Shown piece after piece: positions 1-7,597 of a stretch of DNA of 64,000 nt; the stretch's first letter is position 1, and every line of letters begins with the position of its first letter. The DNA comes from Candidatus Enterococcus courvalinii (GTDB lineage: Bacteria; Bacillota; Bacilli; Lactobacillales; Enterococcaceae). A program made the translations under genes and the position numbers. Where the stretch lies: contig NZ_JAFLWI010000001.1 of assembly GCF_017315945.1 (NCBI RefSeq), positions 124,001 through 188,000 of the forward strand, in the 5' to 3' direction. The notes below the pieces were generated by a model that was not told the DNA's origin, did no database searches, and saw only the letters and a list, made by a program, of their open reading frames with translations.

Positions 1-400
1 TTTATCATTTTTGCTCCCTCTTAATTTTTAACCTTTAAAAGGGGCACTATATTCTCAAACACTCTGTTTATCTAGAGCTATATCATGCTTTTCTTGTTCT
101 TGAATATATTTCTTTATCGTCGCTTCGTTAAGCCCAACCGTGCTTACATAATATCCCGCTACCCAAAAATGACGGTTTCCAAACTTATAGCTCACATTCG
201 CATGTTTGTCGAATATCATCATGGCGCTTTTCCCTTTTAGATATCCCATGAAACTCAAAACACTTATTTTAGGCGGAATACTTAGCAATAGATGTACATG
301 ATCTGGCATCATACGGCCTGAACAACTACATTTTAACGCGATTGAAGAGATTTTTTAGTAGAACTTTTTTTCTTCCACCCGCATAGCAGGTGTTTTTTTC
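1..400 (-). mobile_element. IS200/IS605-type element, internally deleted
   Basis: The block holds a truncated Y1 transposase on the minus strand. On its 5' side (376-392) is an imperfect hairpin, CACC-C-GC/ATA/GC-A-GGTG, of the kind IS200 transposases bind at the left end. The leader between hairpin and coding part looks intact, but it runs straight into the HUH motif region, so the N-terminal part of tnpA is gone. A small CCTTT/AAAGG hairpin near 30-45 may be the right-end structure. The exact outer ends are not determined, and the element may extend left of base 1. Confidence 0.7.
55..312 (-). pseudogene. IS200-family transposase (TnpA, Y1 HUH), N-terminally truncated
   Basis: The 85 residues match the C-terminal half of IS200-type Y1 transposases. 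HVHLL is the HUH metal-binding motif close to the apparent start. The YGNRHFW-like stretch (here FGNRHFWVAGYYVSTVG) carries the catalytic Tyr helix, and the C-terminus is the usual IKKYI..QEKHD. Full-length family members are about 150 residues, so roughly the first 60 are missing. There is no start or ribosome-binding site of the normal kind; the ATG codons at the 5' end are internal Met codons. The transposase is therefore probably inactive. Confidence 0.85.
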
Positions 401-440
401 GCTCACTTAGCAAGCTCAACTGGGTCTAAAGGCATAACAA

Positions 441-481
441 AAAACAGCTGCGAATTTTATATTTCAATTCGCAGCTGTTTT
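441..481 (-). terminator. Intrinsic terminator of the RpiR-type gene, overlapping its 3' coding end
   Basis: A perfect 16-bp stem (441-456 with 466-481, 9-nt loop) is followed on the minus strand by a T run. The gene's stop codon is at 464-466, so the last five sense codons form the 5' arm of the hairpin. Confidence 0.85.
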
Positions 482-1198
482 TATGGCTATCTGTTCAATG
501 ATGTATAAGGTTGGCACCTGTGAAACTGTTATTGATTTATCCCTATGCTCATCAAAAGTATAATGAGAAATAGTTATATCAGATAAATCAGATAGTGAAG
601 AATCCTTGCTATTAGTAACAGAAATAATAGGTACTTTTTTTTCGATGAACCTATTTAACTCATTATTTATTTTTTGATCGTTTCCATCATTCGACAAAAC
701 AAATACACCTATTTTTTCTAACATATGGCTAAACAAATGATCAAAATTATTCAGTGGTAAATTTTGCTTTACCGCTATTTTTGACGTATTCGAAAAATAA
801 AATACTCCGTAGTCTGCTATTGCTTCTAATCCCTTTTCACTAATAAATAAAATTAATTCCTTATTTTTAATAAGTTGAGCTGCTTTAGTTACTTGTTGTT
901 GAAACTGGACGCTTTTTGTATGTTGTGCGAAATTAAAAAATGTTTCTTCTGATCTAACTGCGATGTGCGAATTTTTCACTAATTCTCCTTGATAAAGTTG
1001 TAGTCTTATTTTAAATTCTGTAAAACCTTCACATTCAAATTTTCTACAAAATCTTACTATTGTCGTTGTGCTGACTTGAACCACTTCAGCCAGTTCTCGT
1101 ATATTCATATGTACTACTTCTTCAATATGCGTAGCAACGAATTTATAAATATGGATATCCTTAGTGCTTAATGAGGGGGAACTTTCCAAAAATAGCAT
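464..1198 (-). CDS. MurR/RpiR family transcriptional regulator
   Basis: A 244-residue cytoplasmic regulator. Residues about 1-75 form the RpiR-type helix-turn-helix (the NIRELAEVVQVSTTTIVRFCRKF stretch contains the recognition helix). Residues about 105-225 form a SIS domain, which in this family binds a sugar phosphate effector. The family usually controls amino-sugar or sugar-phosphate catabolic genes. Here no such operon is adjacent: it stands alone between the dead IS200 copy and queT, so its target is unknown. The SIS part is diverged from typical MurR. Family assignment is firm; ligand is not. Confidence 0.85.
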   Translation of the reverse strand: MLFLESSPSLSTKDIHIYKFVATHIEEVVHMNIRELAEVVQVSTTTIVRFCRKFECEGFTEFKIRLQLYQGELVKNSHIAVRSEETFFNFAQHTKSVQFQQQVTKAAQLIKNKELILFISEKGLEAIADYGVFYFSNTSKIAVKQNLPLNNFDHLFSHMLEKIGVFVLSNDGNDQKINNELNRFIEKKVPIISVTNSKDSSLSDLSDITISHYTFDEHRDKSITVSQVPTLYIIEQIAIKTAAN

Positions 1199-1294
1199 AA
1201 CCTTTCACCAGCTTTCTACTTCATAAACAATATGATTTATTATAGCATAACTGCAAACGCTCGCTTTTCGTTTTTAGGTACATTCTCAAAATAC

Positions 1295-1342
1295 AAAAAG
1301 AACTACCCTTCACTCTAAAAAGAGAACTGGCTAGTTCTTTTT
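1295..1342. terminator. Possible terminator in the 1199-1496 intergenic gap
   Basis: An 11-bp inverted repeat (AAAAAGAACTA at 1295-1305, TAGTTCTTTTT at 1332-1342) with a long 26-nt spacer could end queT transcription on the minus strand. The rest of 1199-1496 holds only the presumed promoter of the RpiR gene near 1200-1250 and AT-rich DNA. I see no gene there. Confidence 0.4.
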
Positions 1343-1496
1343 AAATTCATTAACTGACTTACCACCAATTTTTGTGGTGCTGTCTAAGCTGTTGCTCGCA
1401 CAACTGCTCTGTTTATTGATTATTTATTAGTCAACTGACAGAAGCGAAACTCGAAATAATTTTTTAGTTGATTATTTTGCGCTCGTATTAAAAAAT

Positions 1497-1994
1497 CTAT
1501 ACTCTTTTATCGAATCCAATTGCTCGATTCAAATAATACATAATTGGTGCAGAGATTGCCATTGTCACGAATTCACTCAATGCCAATGTTCCGTAAGTGA
1601 TCCAAAAAGGTTTTCCACCTGTCGGCACTAGCATATACGCAATCAAAATCATACTCACTGTGAAAAATAAAGTATTCAATGCCAAACGAACTTTGACATT
1701 TTTTACTTTATGGTGCAATAAAGCTGTAATGCCTAATGCAAGCAATGTTTGTCCTCCGCCGAACAAGACATCTAAAATACCAAATCCAAAAAATGCATTA
1801 TACACAACTACACCACCTAAGACGCCCCATAATAATTTTCGATTAAAGACGACTAAGTGATTCAAGCTTTCTGAAATTCGGATTTGAACTGGTCCTGATG
1901 AAAGTGGTGTAACAAAAGTTAATGCCAAATATAAGGCCATCACAATTCCATTAATCATTACTACTCTTAAACGCTGATTACTTTTTGTTTTCAT
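1497..1994 (-). CDS. queT: QueT family queuosine-precursor ECF transporter S component
   Basis: A 165-residue integral membrane protein with about five or six hydrophobic segments. It has the QueT hallmark region after the first helix (VQIRISESLNHLVVFNRK) and the glycine-rich VLFGGGQTLLALG loop. QueT proteins are substrate-binding subunits of energy-coupling-factor transporters that import preQ0/preQ1-type precursors for tRNA queuosine; the shared ECF module is encoded elsewhere. The assignment is strongly supported by a preQ1-I riboswitch immediately upstream. ATG at 1994 follows GAGG with about 9 nt spacing, and a second AGGAG lies in the riboswitch. Confidence 0.92.
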   Translation of the reverse strand: MKTKSNQRLRVVMINGIVMALYLALTFVTPLSSGPVQIRISESLNHLVVFNRKLLWGVLGGVVVYNAFFGFGILDVLFGGGQTLLALGITALLHHKVKNVKVRLALNTLFFTVSMILIAYMLVPTGGKPFWITYGTLALSEFVTMAISAPIMYYLNRAIGFDKRV

Positions 1995-2010
1995 TTCCTT
2001 TTCCTCTTTT

Positions 2011-2049
2011 CTCCTAGTTTTGTTAACGCGGGATGGTCGACGAACCGCA
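2011..2049 (-). promoter_or_regulatory. preQ1-I riboswitch controlling queT
   Basis: Read on the minus strand, the leader has P1 GCGG/CCGC enclosing TTCGTCGACCATC, then an A-rich tail with AACAAAACTAGGAG. This is the arrangement of class I preQ1 aptamers (stem, C-containing loop, A-rich 3' tail forming the H-type pseudoknot). The tail ends in AGGAG, so ligand folding would hide a Shine-Dalgarno-like sequence, suggesting translational control. I see no terminator hairpin between aptamer and queT. Confidence 0.85.
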
Positions 2050-2055
2050 AAAGGT

Positions 2056-2083
2056 ATTATAGCAGATGTCTTTTACTTTTCAA
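2056..2083 (-). promoter_or_regulatory. Promoter of the queT leader
   Basis: On the minus strand, TTGAAA (2078-2083), a 16-nt spacer, and TATAAT (2056-2061) preceded by TG one base away (extended -10). The predicted start near 2049 coincides with the first base of the riboswitch. Confidence 0.75.
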
Positions 2084-2125
2084 CCATGCTTTTACTTTTT
2101 TTGCAACAGTCACAAGTGTAAACGT

Positions 2126-2154
2126 TTGCAAAAAGGTGCGTTTTATGGTATAAA
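2126..2154 (+). promoter_or_regulatory. Promoter of the structured RNA at 2161-2380
   Basis: TTGCAA (2126-2131), a 17-nt spacer, and TATAAA (2149-2154) with an upstream TG (extended -10). The predicted start near 2161 is exactly where the first helix of the RNA begins. Confidence 0.7.
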
Positions 2155-2160
2155 ATAAGT

Positions 2161-2380
2161 GTAAGAGGACATAGGAATTCCCCGTCACGCAAACGAAGTA
2201 GGTTTTGCACGCAGAGAATTGTTATGAACTTAAATAAACGACAGAAAGGTGTGGGAATTTGAGCTACCTCTTACTATTACCAGGGTCTAGCAAGCAGCGG
2301 AAGAACTAAGTGGACATTTCGAACCTTAGAATTCTTCTCCTTACACAGTTAAGGATTAAGCACTTGCTAGACTTTTTTTA
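2161..2380 (+). ncRNA. Structured noncoding RNA of unrecognised family
   Basis: The transcript is bounded by a good promoter and a strong terminator and has no credible ORF. The 5' domain: GTAAGAGG (2161-2168) pairs with CCTCTTAC (2267-2274); inside it AATTCCC (2176-2182) pairs with GGGAATT (2253-2259), and GCAAA/TTTGC (2189-2193 with 2204-2208) makes an inner hairpin. The 3' domain: GTCTAGCAAG (2285-2294) pairs with CTTGCTAGAC (2363-2372), followed by seven T residues. It encloses two hairpins, AAGAACTAAG with CTTAG-AA-TTCTT (2301-2310 with 2325-2336) and CCTTA/TAAGG (2339-2343 with 2350-2354). It lacks hallmarks of SRP RNA, RNase P, tmRNA or T-box leaders. It could be an sRNA or a leader attenuator for the kinase gene downstream. 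Confidence 0.6.
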
Positions 2381-2419
2381 TTTTTTTCGTATAAGTTCTT
2401 TTTTATTTCGGATTTCCTC

Positions 2420-2462
2420 TGCTATAATAACTAGGAATCTGCAAAAAAAGATCTTTTTTTGC
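2420..2462 (+). promoter_or_regulatory. Promoter -10 and 22-bp perfect palindrome before the lipid kinase gene
   Basis: TATAAT at 2423-2428 preceded by TG at 2420-2421 gives an extended -10 element; the -35 is poor. Just downstream, 2441-2462 is a perfect palindrome (GCAAAAAAAGA with its complement). In RNA this makes a hairpin close to the Shine-Dalgarno AGGAGG, so it could affect translation or bind a regulator. Confidence 0.55.
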
Positions 2463-2482
2463 GTTAGCCACAGGAGGCACAC

Positions 2483-3460
2483 ATGAATTTTCATTATCAT
2501 CTTTTAATCAATCGAGCTGCTGGAAGTGGCAATGGTCAGAAAGTCGCCGATAAAATGTTTCCCATCTTTGATCAGCATCAAACCAACTATTCTGTCTACT
2601 ATTCAGAATATCCTGGACATGATGCGGAATTAGCAGAGCAACTTGCCAAAGACACGCTGTTACCATGGACTACTGAAAATCAAGAAACAGTGACTACTTT
2701 CCCGCTCCTAGTCATCGTCGGTGGGGACGGAACGCTACACCAAGTGTTAAATACGTTTTACCAATTAGATTTGGAGTTACCCGTCGCTTATGTTCCAGCT
2801 GGTTCTGGAAATGATTTTGCCCGCGGAATTGGCTTATCTCGCAATACAGAACAAGCGGTCACTAATTTATTGGATACAGCTGAGCCACAAGAAATCAATC
2901 TATTGACTTATCAAGAACTGGTAACTGACACCAAAGGAATTTTAGTCAACAATCTGGGCATTGGTCTTGATGCAGCAATCGTTCATGCAACAAACCATTC
3001 CGCTACCAAAGAGCGCTTAAATAAATATAATTTAGGCTCACTTTCTTATATTTTATCAATTTTACGAGTCTTTTTTACACAAAAAGGATTTCCAATTTTG
3101 GTAGATGTTGGCGGGAAAACAATAAATTTTGAAAAAGCTTTTCTTTGTACAACAACCAACCATCCTTATTTTGGAGGTGGCGTTGCTATTGCTCCAACTG
3201 CTGAGGCCTTTAAACCCACGATTGATTTCGTTGTGGTCGAGAGAATTAATTTATTCAAAATTATTTGGATTGTGATTTTATTACTACAAAAGAAACAATT
3301 AAAATCAAAAAATTTCCACCATTTTACTACAAGTAAACTACGTATCGTCTCTACAACTCCACAATTTGGCCAAGCAGATGGTGAAGACATTGCACCTCAA
3401 TCATTTGATTTACAGTTTGGAACGAAGACCCAGTCATTCTGGTGCCAAACGAAAAAATAA
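2483..3460 (+). CDS. Diacylglycerol kinase-family lipid kinase (DagK/YegS-like)
   Basis: A 325-residue soluble lipid kinase. The N-terminal domain has the family signature GGDGTLHQVLN (about 87-97) and GSGNDFARG (about 113-121). The C-terminal beta-rich domain includes NHPYFGGGVAIAP. Members phosphorylate diacylglycerol or related lipids at the membrane; in Gram-positives this recycles diacylglycerol from lipoteichoic acid synthesis. The exact substrate cannot be read here. ATG at 2483 follows AGGAGG with normal spacing. It is monocistronic, ending at a shared terminator with recD2. Confidence 0.9.
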   Translation: MNFHYHLLINRAAGSGNGQKVADKMFPIFDQHQTNYSVYYSEYPGHDAELAEQLAKDTLLPWTTENQETVTTFPLLVIVGGDGTLHQVLNTFYQLDLELPVAYVPAGSGNDFARGIGLSRNTEQAVTNLLDTAEPQEINLLTYQELVTDTKGILVNNLGIGLDAAIVHATNHSATKERLNKYNLGSLSYILSILRVFFTQKGFPILVDVGGKTINFEKAFLCTTTNHPYFGGGVAIAPTAEAFKPTIDFVVVERINLFKIIWIVILLLQKKQLKSKNFHHFTTSKLRIVSTTPQFGQADGEDIAPQSFDLQFGTKTQSFWCQTKK

Positions 3461-3503
3461 GAGAATTGTTTCCAGAACAATTCCTCAAGATATGCTAAAA
3501 AAG

Positions 3504-3547
3504 AATTAGCGGGTAAAATCAACGATGGTTGATTTTACCCGCTAATT
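3504..3547. terminator. Bidirectional terminator between the lipid kinase gene and recD2
   Basis: A perfect 20-bp stem (3504-3523 with 3528-3547) with GATG loop, T-rich on both exit sides. It serves the two convergent genes. Confidence 0.9.
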
Positions 3548-3557
3548 TTAGTATTTT

Positions 3558-6128
3558 TCATTGCAAACGAATCTTTTCCATCCCAATCATTGGATCGATT
3601 GATTGATTTTCAATCGCTTCACTTGTTAAAATATAATTTTTAGGTTGTTCGTTTGATTCTACTTCTTTTTCCGTTTCCATCGTTTGCGTTTCAAACAAAG
3701 GAACTTCTTGGACGACAAATTCATTTTTTGCTTCTTTTTTATTGGAAACAACCGGCTCTTCTTTTTTGGCTGTCTTCATTACTTTTTCTGATACTTCACT
3801 CGTATAGGAACCATCTTCAAAGGGGTCATTTCCTGCTAATGAGTCTTCATAAGCAGTCAACTTCGTTCGTGTCACAAGCGTCATACTGTCATTTTCTTCA
3901 ATTCTTCGTTTCAGGGTCGTCATACGACTAGCCGTTTCATTTTTGACACAAGTCAAGTAAGCTTGCTCTTCTCCAAGTAAAATCAACAAGTCTTTACTTC
4001 GAGTAACTGCCGTATACAGTAAATTACGTTGCAACATTCGTTGATACTGATGCACCATCGGCAAGATAACCATCTTAAATTCGCTACCTTGCGATTTATG
4101 GATCGAGCAACAATATGACAAGGTGATTTTATTCCACTCATTTCGCTTATACGTCACCTCGTTTGCATCGAATTGAATGACTAATTCATCCACTTTATCA
4201 TCAGAATCCTTCGCTAAAATAATTCCCGTGATCACACCCATATCACCGTTGAAAACATTCAGTTCTGGCGTATTGACTAACTGTAATACTTTGTCCCCAA
4301 TTCGATAAACTGTTTCATTCCAGCGGACTTCTTTTTTATTCGGTCCACCTGGATTAAAGATTTCTTGCATCATCTTATTCAAGGCATCAATTCCAGCTGC
4401 ACCTCGATACATCGGCGCTAGTAACTGAATATCTTGCGCAGTAAACCCTTTATTTTTAGCTTTTTCTACGATTTGCGAAATCAAAGGCTCGATTTGGTAC
4501 GCATCACTTCTAAAAAAAGAGCGATCTTTTTGATTCTTCGTAAAATCACTAGGCAAGCGCCCTTCCTTAATTTCATGCGCTAATGGAATAATACTGGATC
4601 CGTCCCCTTGTCGATAAATCTCATTGAGTTCCATTTTTGGAATCTGTTCGATGTTTAGTAGATCATGTAATACTTGACCAGGACCAACGGATGGTAGCTG
4701 ATCTTTATCTCCAACTAAAATAACCTGCATATTTGTTGGAATTGCTTTAAATAAAGTATTCGCTAACCACGTATCCACCATCGACATTTCATCGACAATC
4801 AATAAACCACCTTCTAGCTCTTTCGTACTGACAGAAGGTGTTTTTTCACGCCCATTTAATCCAAGTAAGCGATGAATCGTGCTAGCTGGCAAGCCTGTTG
4901 TCTCATTCATTCGCTTAGCCGCTCGTCCCGTTGGCGCTGCTAGTAAAACTGGAAAGAGTTCTTGCGTATATTTATTGGGATCTAGTTCAATCCCATTCAA
5001 TTCAGCGAATAAATGAACGATCCCGTTGATGACCGTTGTTTTTCCCGTCCCAGGTCCTCCTGTCAAAATAAATAAAGGTGAACGTATCGCTTCAGCAATC
5101 GCTTTTTCTTGTGAATCACCATATTGGATTCCAAAAATTTTTTCGATACGGCGAATGTTCTTAGTGATCTCTTTTTCTGGATAATGAATTTCTTTTTTAC
5201 GACTTAACAATCGCTGAATCGAGTTGCCAATCCCCCACTCTGAAAAATACAAACTATTTTCATATAAATTTGTTTCTTCCTGTTGGATTTTCCCTTCTTC
5301 AACCAGCTGGATAATGACTGTGGCAACTTGGTCCGGCTCAATCTCAACCGGACGACTGGTTTCTAAAATCCGGATTGTTTGCGCCAAAAGTGTGTCGGCA
5401 GGAACATACGTATCACCTGTTTGGACACTGTGTTGAAAAATTTGATGCAAGATAGCCGCACGAATTCGTCTTGGCGAATCCGAAGCAATCCCAATTTGTT
5501 CCGCCAGATTATCCGCTCGTTTAAATCCAATTCCTTCAATATCTTCGACTAACTGATAAGGGTTTTCTTGAATAATATCTAACGCTTCATTTTTATACGC
5601 TTGGTAGATACTGAAAGCCAATTGACTACCGAAACCATAACGATTCAACCCCATGATGACTTGATCCATTCCATGATTCAAACGAATCGTTTCAGCAATC
5701 ATGTCACGCTTTGGTTTCGTTAAACCAGAGATTTGTCGTAAAAGCGAAGGATCTTCGATGATTTTTTCAATAGCATCTTCTCCCAACATCTCAACGATTT
5801 TTTCAGCTGTTTTTTTACCAATCCCCGGAAATTTTTCGCTTGAAAGATACGAGACGATCCCATTAGCCGTTGTTGGTTTTTCTTGCTCGTAACGTTCAAC
5901 CTTCAACTGGCGGCCATATTTAGGGTGATCCACTAGTTCGCCATAGAAACGATACGTCTCATTTTCTTGGATCTCACCGAAACTCCCCGTAACAACGATT
6001 TCTTTTTCTCGATAGTCTGCACTCGTTTCATTTACGTGGACTAAGAGAACTTTATAAAAATTACTTGGGTTTTGAAAAAAAATCGCGGCAACTGTCCCAA
6101 CGAAATATGGCATTTCTTCTGGCTGCAT
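3558..6128 (-). CDS. recD2: ATP-dependent DNA helicase RecD2 (RecD/TraA family)
   Basis: An 856-residue superfamily 1B 5'-3' DNA helicase. An N-terminal OB-like domain (about 1-90) and helix-hairpin-helix segments (LSSEKFPGIGKKTAEKIVEM at about 94-113 and EDIEGIGFKRADNLA near 195) mark the RecD2 type, which lacks RecBC partners. Walker A is TGGPGTGKTTV (about 355), Walker B LIVDEMSM, and the C-terminal UvrD-like motif contains SYCCSIHKSQGSEF. The last 110 or so residues are charged and look disordered, longer than needed for the helicase core. ATG at 6128 follows GGAGG. It is third in a minus-strand group after trmL and the phosphatase, 18 nt from the latter. Confidence 0.95.
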   Translation of the reverse strand: MQPEEMPYFVGTVAAIFFQNPSNFYKVLLVHVNETSADYREKEIVVTGSFGEIQENETYRFYGELVDHPKYGRQLKVERYEQEKPTTANGIVSYLSSEKFPGIGKKTAEKIVEMLGEDAIEKIIEDPSLLRQISGLTKPKRDMIAETIRLNHGMDQVIMGLNRYGFGSQLAFSIYQAYKNEALDIIQENPYQLVEDIEGIGFKRADNLAEQIGIASDSPRRIRAAILHQIFQHSVQTGDTYVPADTLLAQTIRILETSRPVEIEPDQVATVIIQLVEEGKIQQEETNLYENSLYFSEWGIGNSIQRLLSRKKEIHYPEKEITKNIRRIEKIFGIQYGDSQEKAIAEAIRSPLFILTGGPGTGKTTVINGIVHLFAELNGIELDPNKYTQELFPVLLAAPTGRAAKRMNETTGLPASTIHRLLGLNGREKTPSVSTKELEGGLLIVDEMSMVDTWLANTLFKAIPTNMQVILVGDKDQLPSVGPGQVLHDLLNIEQIPKMELNEIYRQGDGSSIIPLAHEIKEGRLPSDFTKNQKDRSFFRSDAYQIEPLISQIVEKAKNKGFTAQDIQLLAPMYRGAAGIDALNKMMQEIFNPGGPNKKEVRWNETVYRIGDKVLQLVNTPELNVFNGDMGVITGIILAKDSDDKVDELVIQFDANEVTYKRNEWNKITLSYCCSIHKSQGSEFKMVILPMVHQYQRMLQRNLLYTAVTRSKDLLILLGEEQAYLTCVKNETASRMTTLKRRIEENDSMTLVTRTKLTAYEDSLAGNDPFEDGSYTSEVSEKVMKTAKKEEPVVSNKKEAKNEFVVQEVPLFETQTMETEKEVESNEQPKNYILTSEAIENQSIDPMIGMEKIRLQ

Positions 6129-6146
6129 CGAAGCCGCCTCCTTCTC

Positions 6147-6803
6147 CTATAGTAACGGTTCTGGTTTATTCTCCAAGCCTAAAAAATCTACTTCATTCCA
6201 AACTTTTAGCTGATAAGGCAATAAGTTATTTGGCTCTTCGGTTTCTAGTATAGTCAAACTACTATTAAATAAGCCACCCATTTCACGTAATTGGCTCAAC
6301 TCTTTTCCTGTCATCCACTGAATCGCAGCCGTCAACGACGCTCCATGTCCCACAAACAAAATGGGTCCATCATGTTGTGCCACTGCATCTGCTACAATGG
6401 TTTCGATTCGCGTAATCGCAGCTGCAATCGGTTCACCATTAAACGGCGTTGGATCATATTTATCTAAATGATTACGTAAATTAGGTAGATTTTTGGGGAA
6501 TTTTTCATACATCTCTTCGATTTTTTGACCTTCTAGCAAGCCTAGCCCCAACTCGCGAAGTTTATCCGTAAAAATAATTTCAACTGGGTGTGTCAACATT
6601 TGGTTGATTCCTTCAGCTGTATCACGTGCTCTCTTCGCCGTGCTTGCATAGATTACTTCAAAAGGAACGTTCTTCACTTTTCCCCCTAGTGCTTTGATTT
6701 CTTCATAACTTTGTGGGAGTAAAGGGGAATCTCCATTACTTCCTTGGAAGCGACGTTCTTGATTCCATTCCGTTTTGCCATGTCGGGTAAAATATAACTC
6801 CAT
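6147..6803 (-). CDS. Histidine phosphatase family protein (phosphoglycerate mutase-like)
   Basis: A 218-residue enzyme of the cofactor-dependent phosphoglycerate mutase/phosphatase superfamily. The catalytic TRHGKTEWN is at residues 6-14, the second His is in FVGHGASL (about 150), and the acid RELGLGLLEG lies between. The family includes broad phosphatases; the length and divergence argue for a phosphatase, not the glycolytic mutase. The substrate is unknown. It lies 18 nt upstream of recD2 and was probably cotranscribed with it. GAGGAAG precedes the ATG. Confidence 0.9.
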   Translation of the reverse strand: MELYFTRHGKTEWNQERRFQGSNGDSPLLPQSYEEIKALGGKVKNVPFEVIYASTAKRARDTAEGINQMLTHPVEIIFTDKLRELGLGLLEGQKIEEMYEKFPKNLPNLRNHLDKYDPTPFNGEPIAAAITRIETIVADAVAQHDGPILFVGHGASLTAAIQWMTGKELSQLREMGGLFNSSLTILETEEPNNLLPYQLKVWNEVDFLGLENKPEPLL

Positions 6804-6860
6804 TCTTCCTCACACCTCACTCATTTGTCTAGCATTCTTTTTACACTTCTTTATCAAAGA

Positions 6861-7364
6861 TTAATCTAGTTTATCATGTTCATAGTGGTGTGTTAACTCT
6901 AACGCAGGAAATCCCTGTTGGCGCAATGCTTCATAAACGATCATAGCTGCCGTATTTGACAAATTCAGTGAACGTACATGTTCATCGTTCATTGGAATAC
7001 GTAAACATTTTTCTTCATTATTACGCATAAATTCTTCAGGTAATCCGGTAGTTTCTTTACCGAATAAAAAGAAATGATCTTCACCATCTGCAAAATTTTC
7101 ATCACTATAGATTTTATTGGCAAATTTTGAAATCAAATGTAGTTTTTGATCCCCCAAAAATTCTAAAAATGCTTCGAGATTTGGGTAATACTTGATATTT
7201 ACATCGTTCCAGTAGTCCAATCCAGCACGTTTTAAGTGTTTATCATCTGTCGAAAATCCTAAAGGTTCGATCAAATGTAAGGGTGTATTCGTTGCGGCAC
7301 ATGTTCGTGCAATATTTCCAGTATTTGCTGGAATCAAAGGTTCAAATAAAACGATATGATTCAT
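6861..7364 (-). CDS. trmL: tRNA (cytidine/uridine-2'-O-)-methyltransferase TrmL
   Basis: A 167-residue SPOUT methyltransferase. The N-terminus [21 protein letters not shown] is diagnostic. The SAM-binding knot contains [11 protein letters not shown] (about 103-113) and [19 protein letters not shown] (about 126-144), with the LNLS loop. TrmL methylates the ribose of the wobble nucleotide 34 in tRNA-Leu isoacceptors. Length is normal for the family. It starts the minus-strand group with the histidine phosphatase and recD2, with 57 nt between it and the phosphatase. Confidence 0.95.
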   Translation of the reverse strand: MNHIVLFEPLIPANTGNIARTCAATNTPLHLIEPLGFSTDDKHLKRAGLDYWNDVNIKYYPNLEAFLEFLGDQKLHLISKFANKIYSDENFADGEDHFFLFGKETTGLPEEFMRNNEEKCLRIPMNDEHVRSLNLSNTAAMIVYEALRQQGFPALELTHHYEHDKLD

Positions 7365-7429
7365 CTGTTGCTCATCCTCTCATGGTAATGTTTCTTTTTT
7401 ATTTAGTAAGTACGATTGAATTTTGGCAT

Positions 7430-7477
7430 AAAAAAAAACGTATCAACTCGGTGTTAGTCACTGCGAGTCGTTACGTT
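7430..7477 (-). terminator. Terminator between rlmA and trmL
   Basis: On the minus strand, AACGTAACGACTCG... folds with its complement (outer stem 7472-7477/7437-7442 and inner CGAGT/ACTCG) and exits into nine T residues. A second hairpin (7499-7507 with 7517-7525) lies just upstream without a T run. Confidence 0.75.
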
Positions 7478-7597
7478 AGTGAAGCTCTTCTCACTATCTT
7501 TTATCAGAACAGGAACCTGATAAAAACCAATGAAAAAACAACTTGTTGCTACTATATCACCATTAAATTATTTTTGCAACCACTTGTTAATAAAAAC

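Noticed and set aside
2281-2306. TTACCAGGG...GCAGCGGAAG resembling SRP (4.5S) RNA
   Set aside because: The conserved SRP elements appear in the wrong order and cannot form the apical GGAA loop, so it was kept as unknown RNA.
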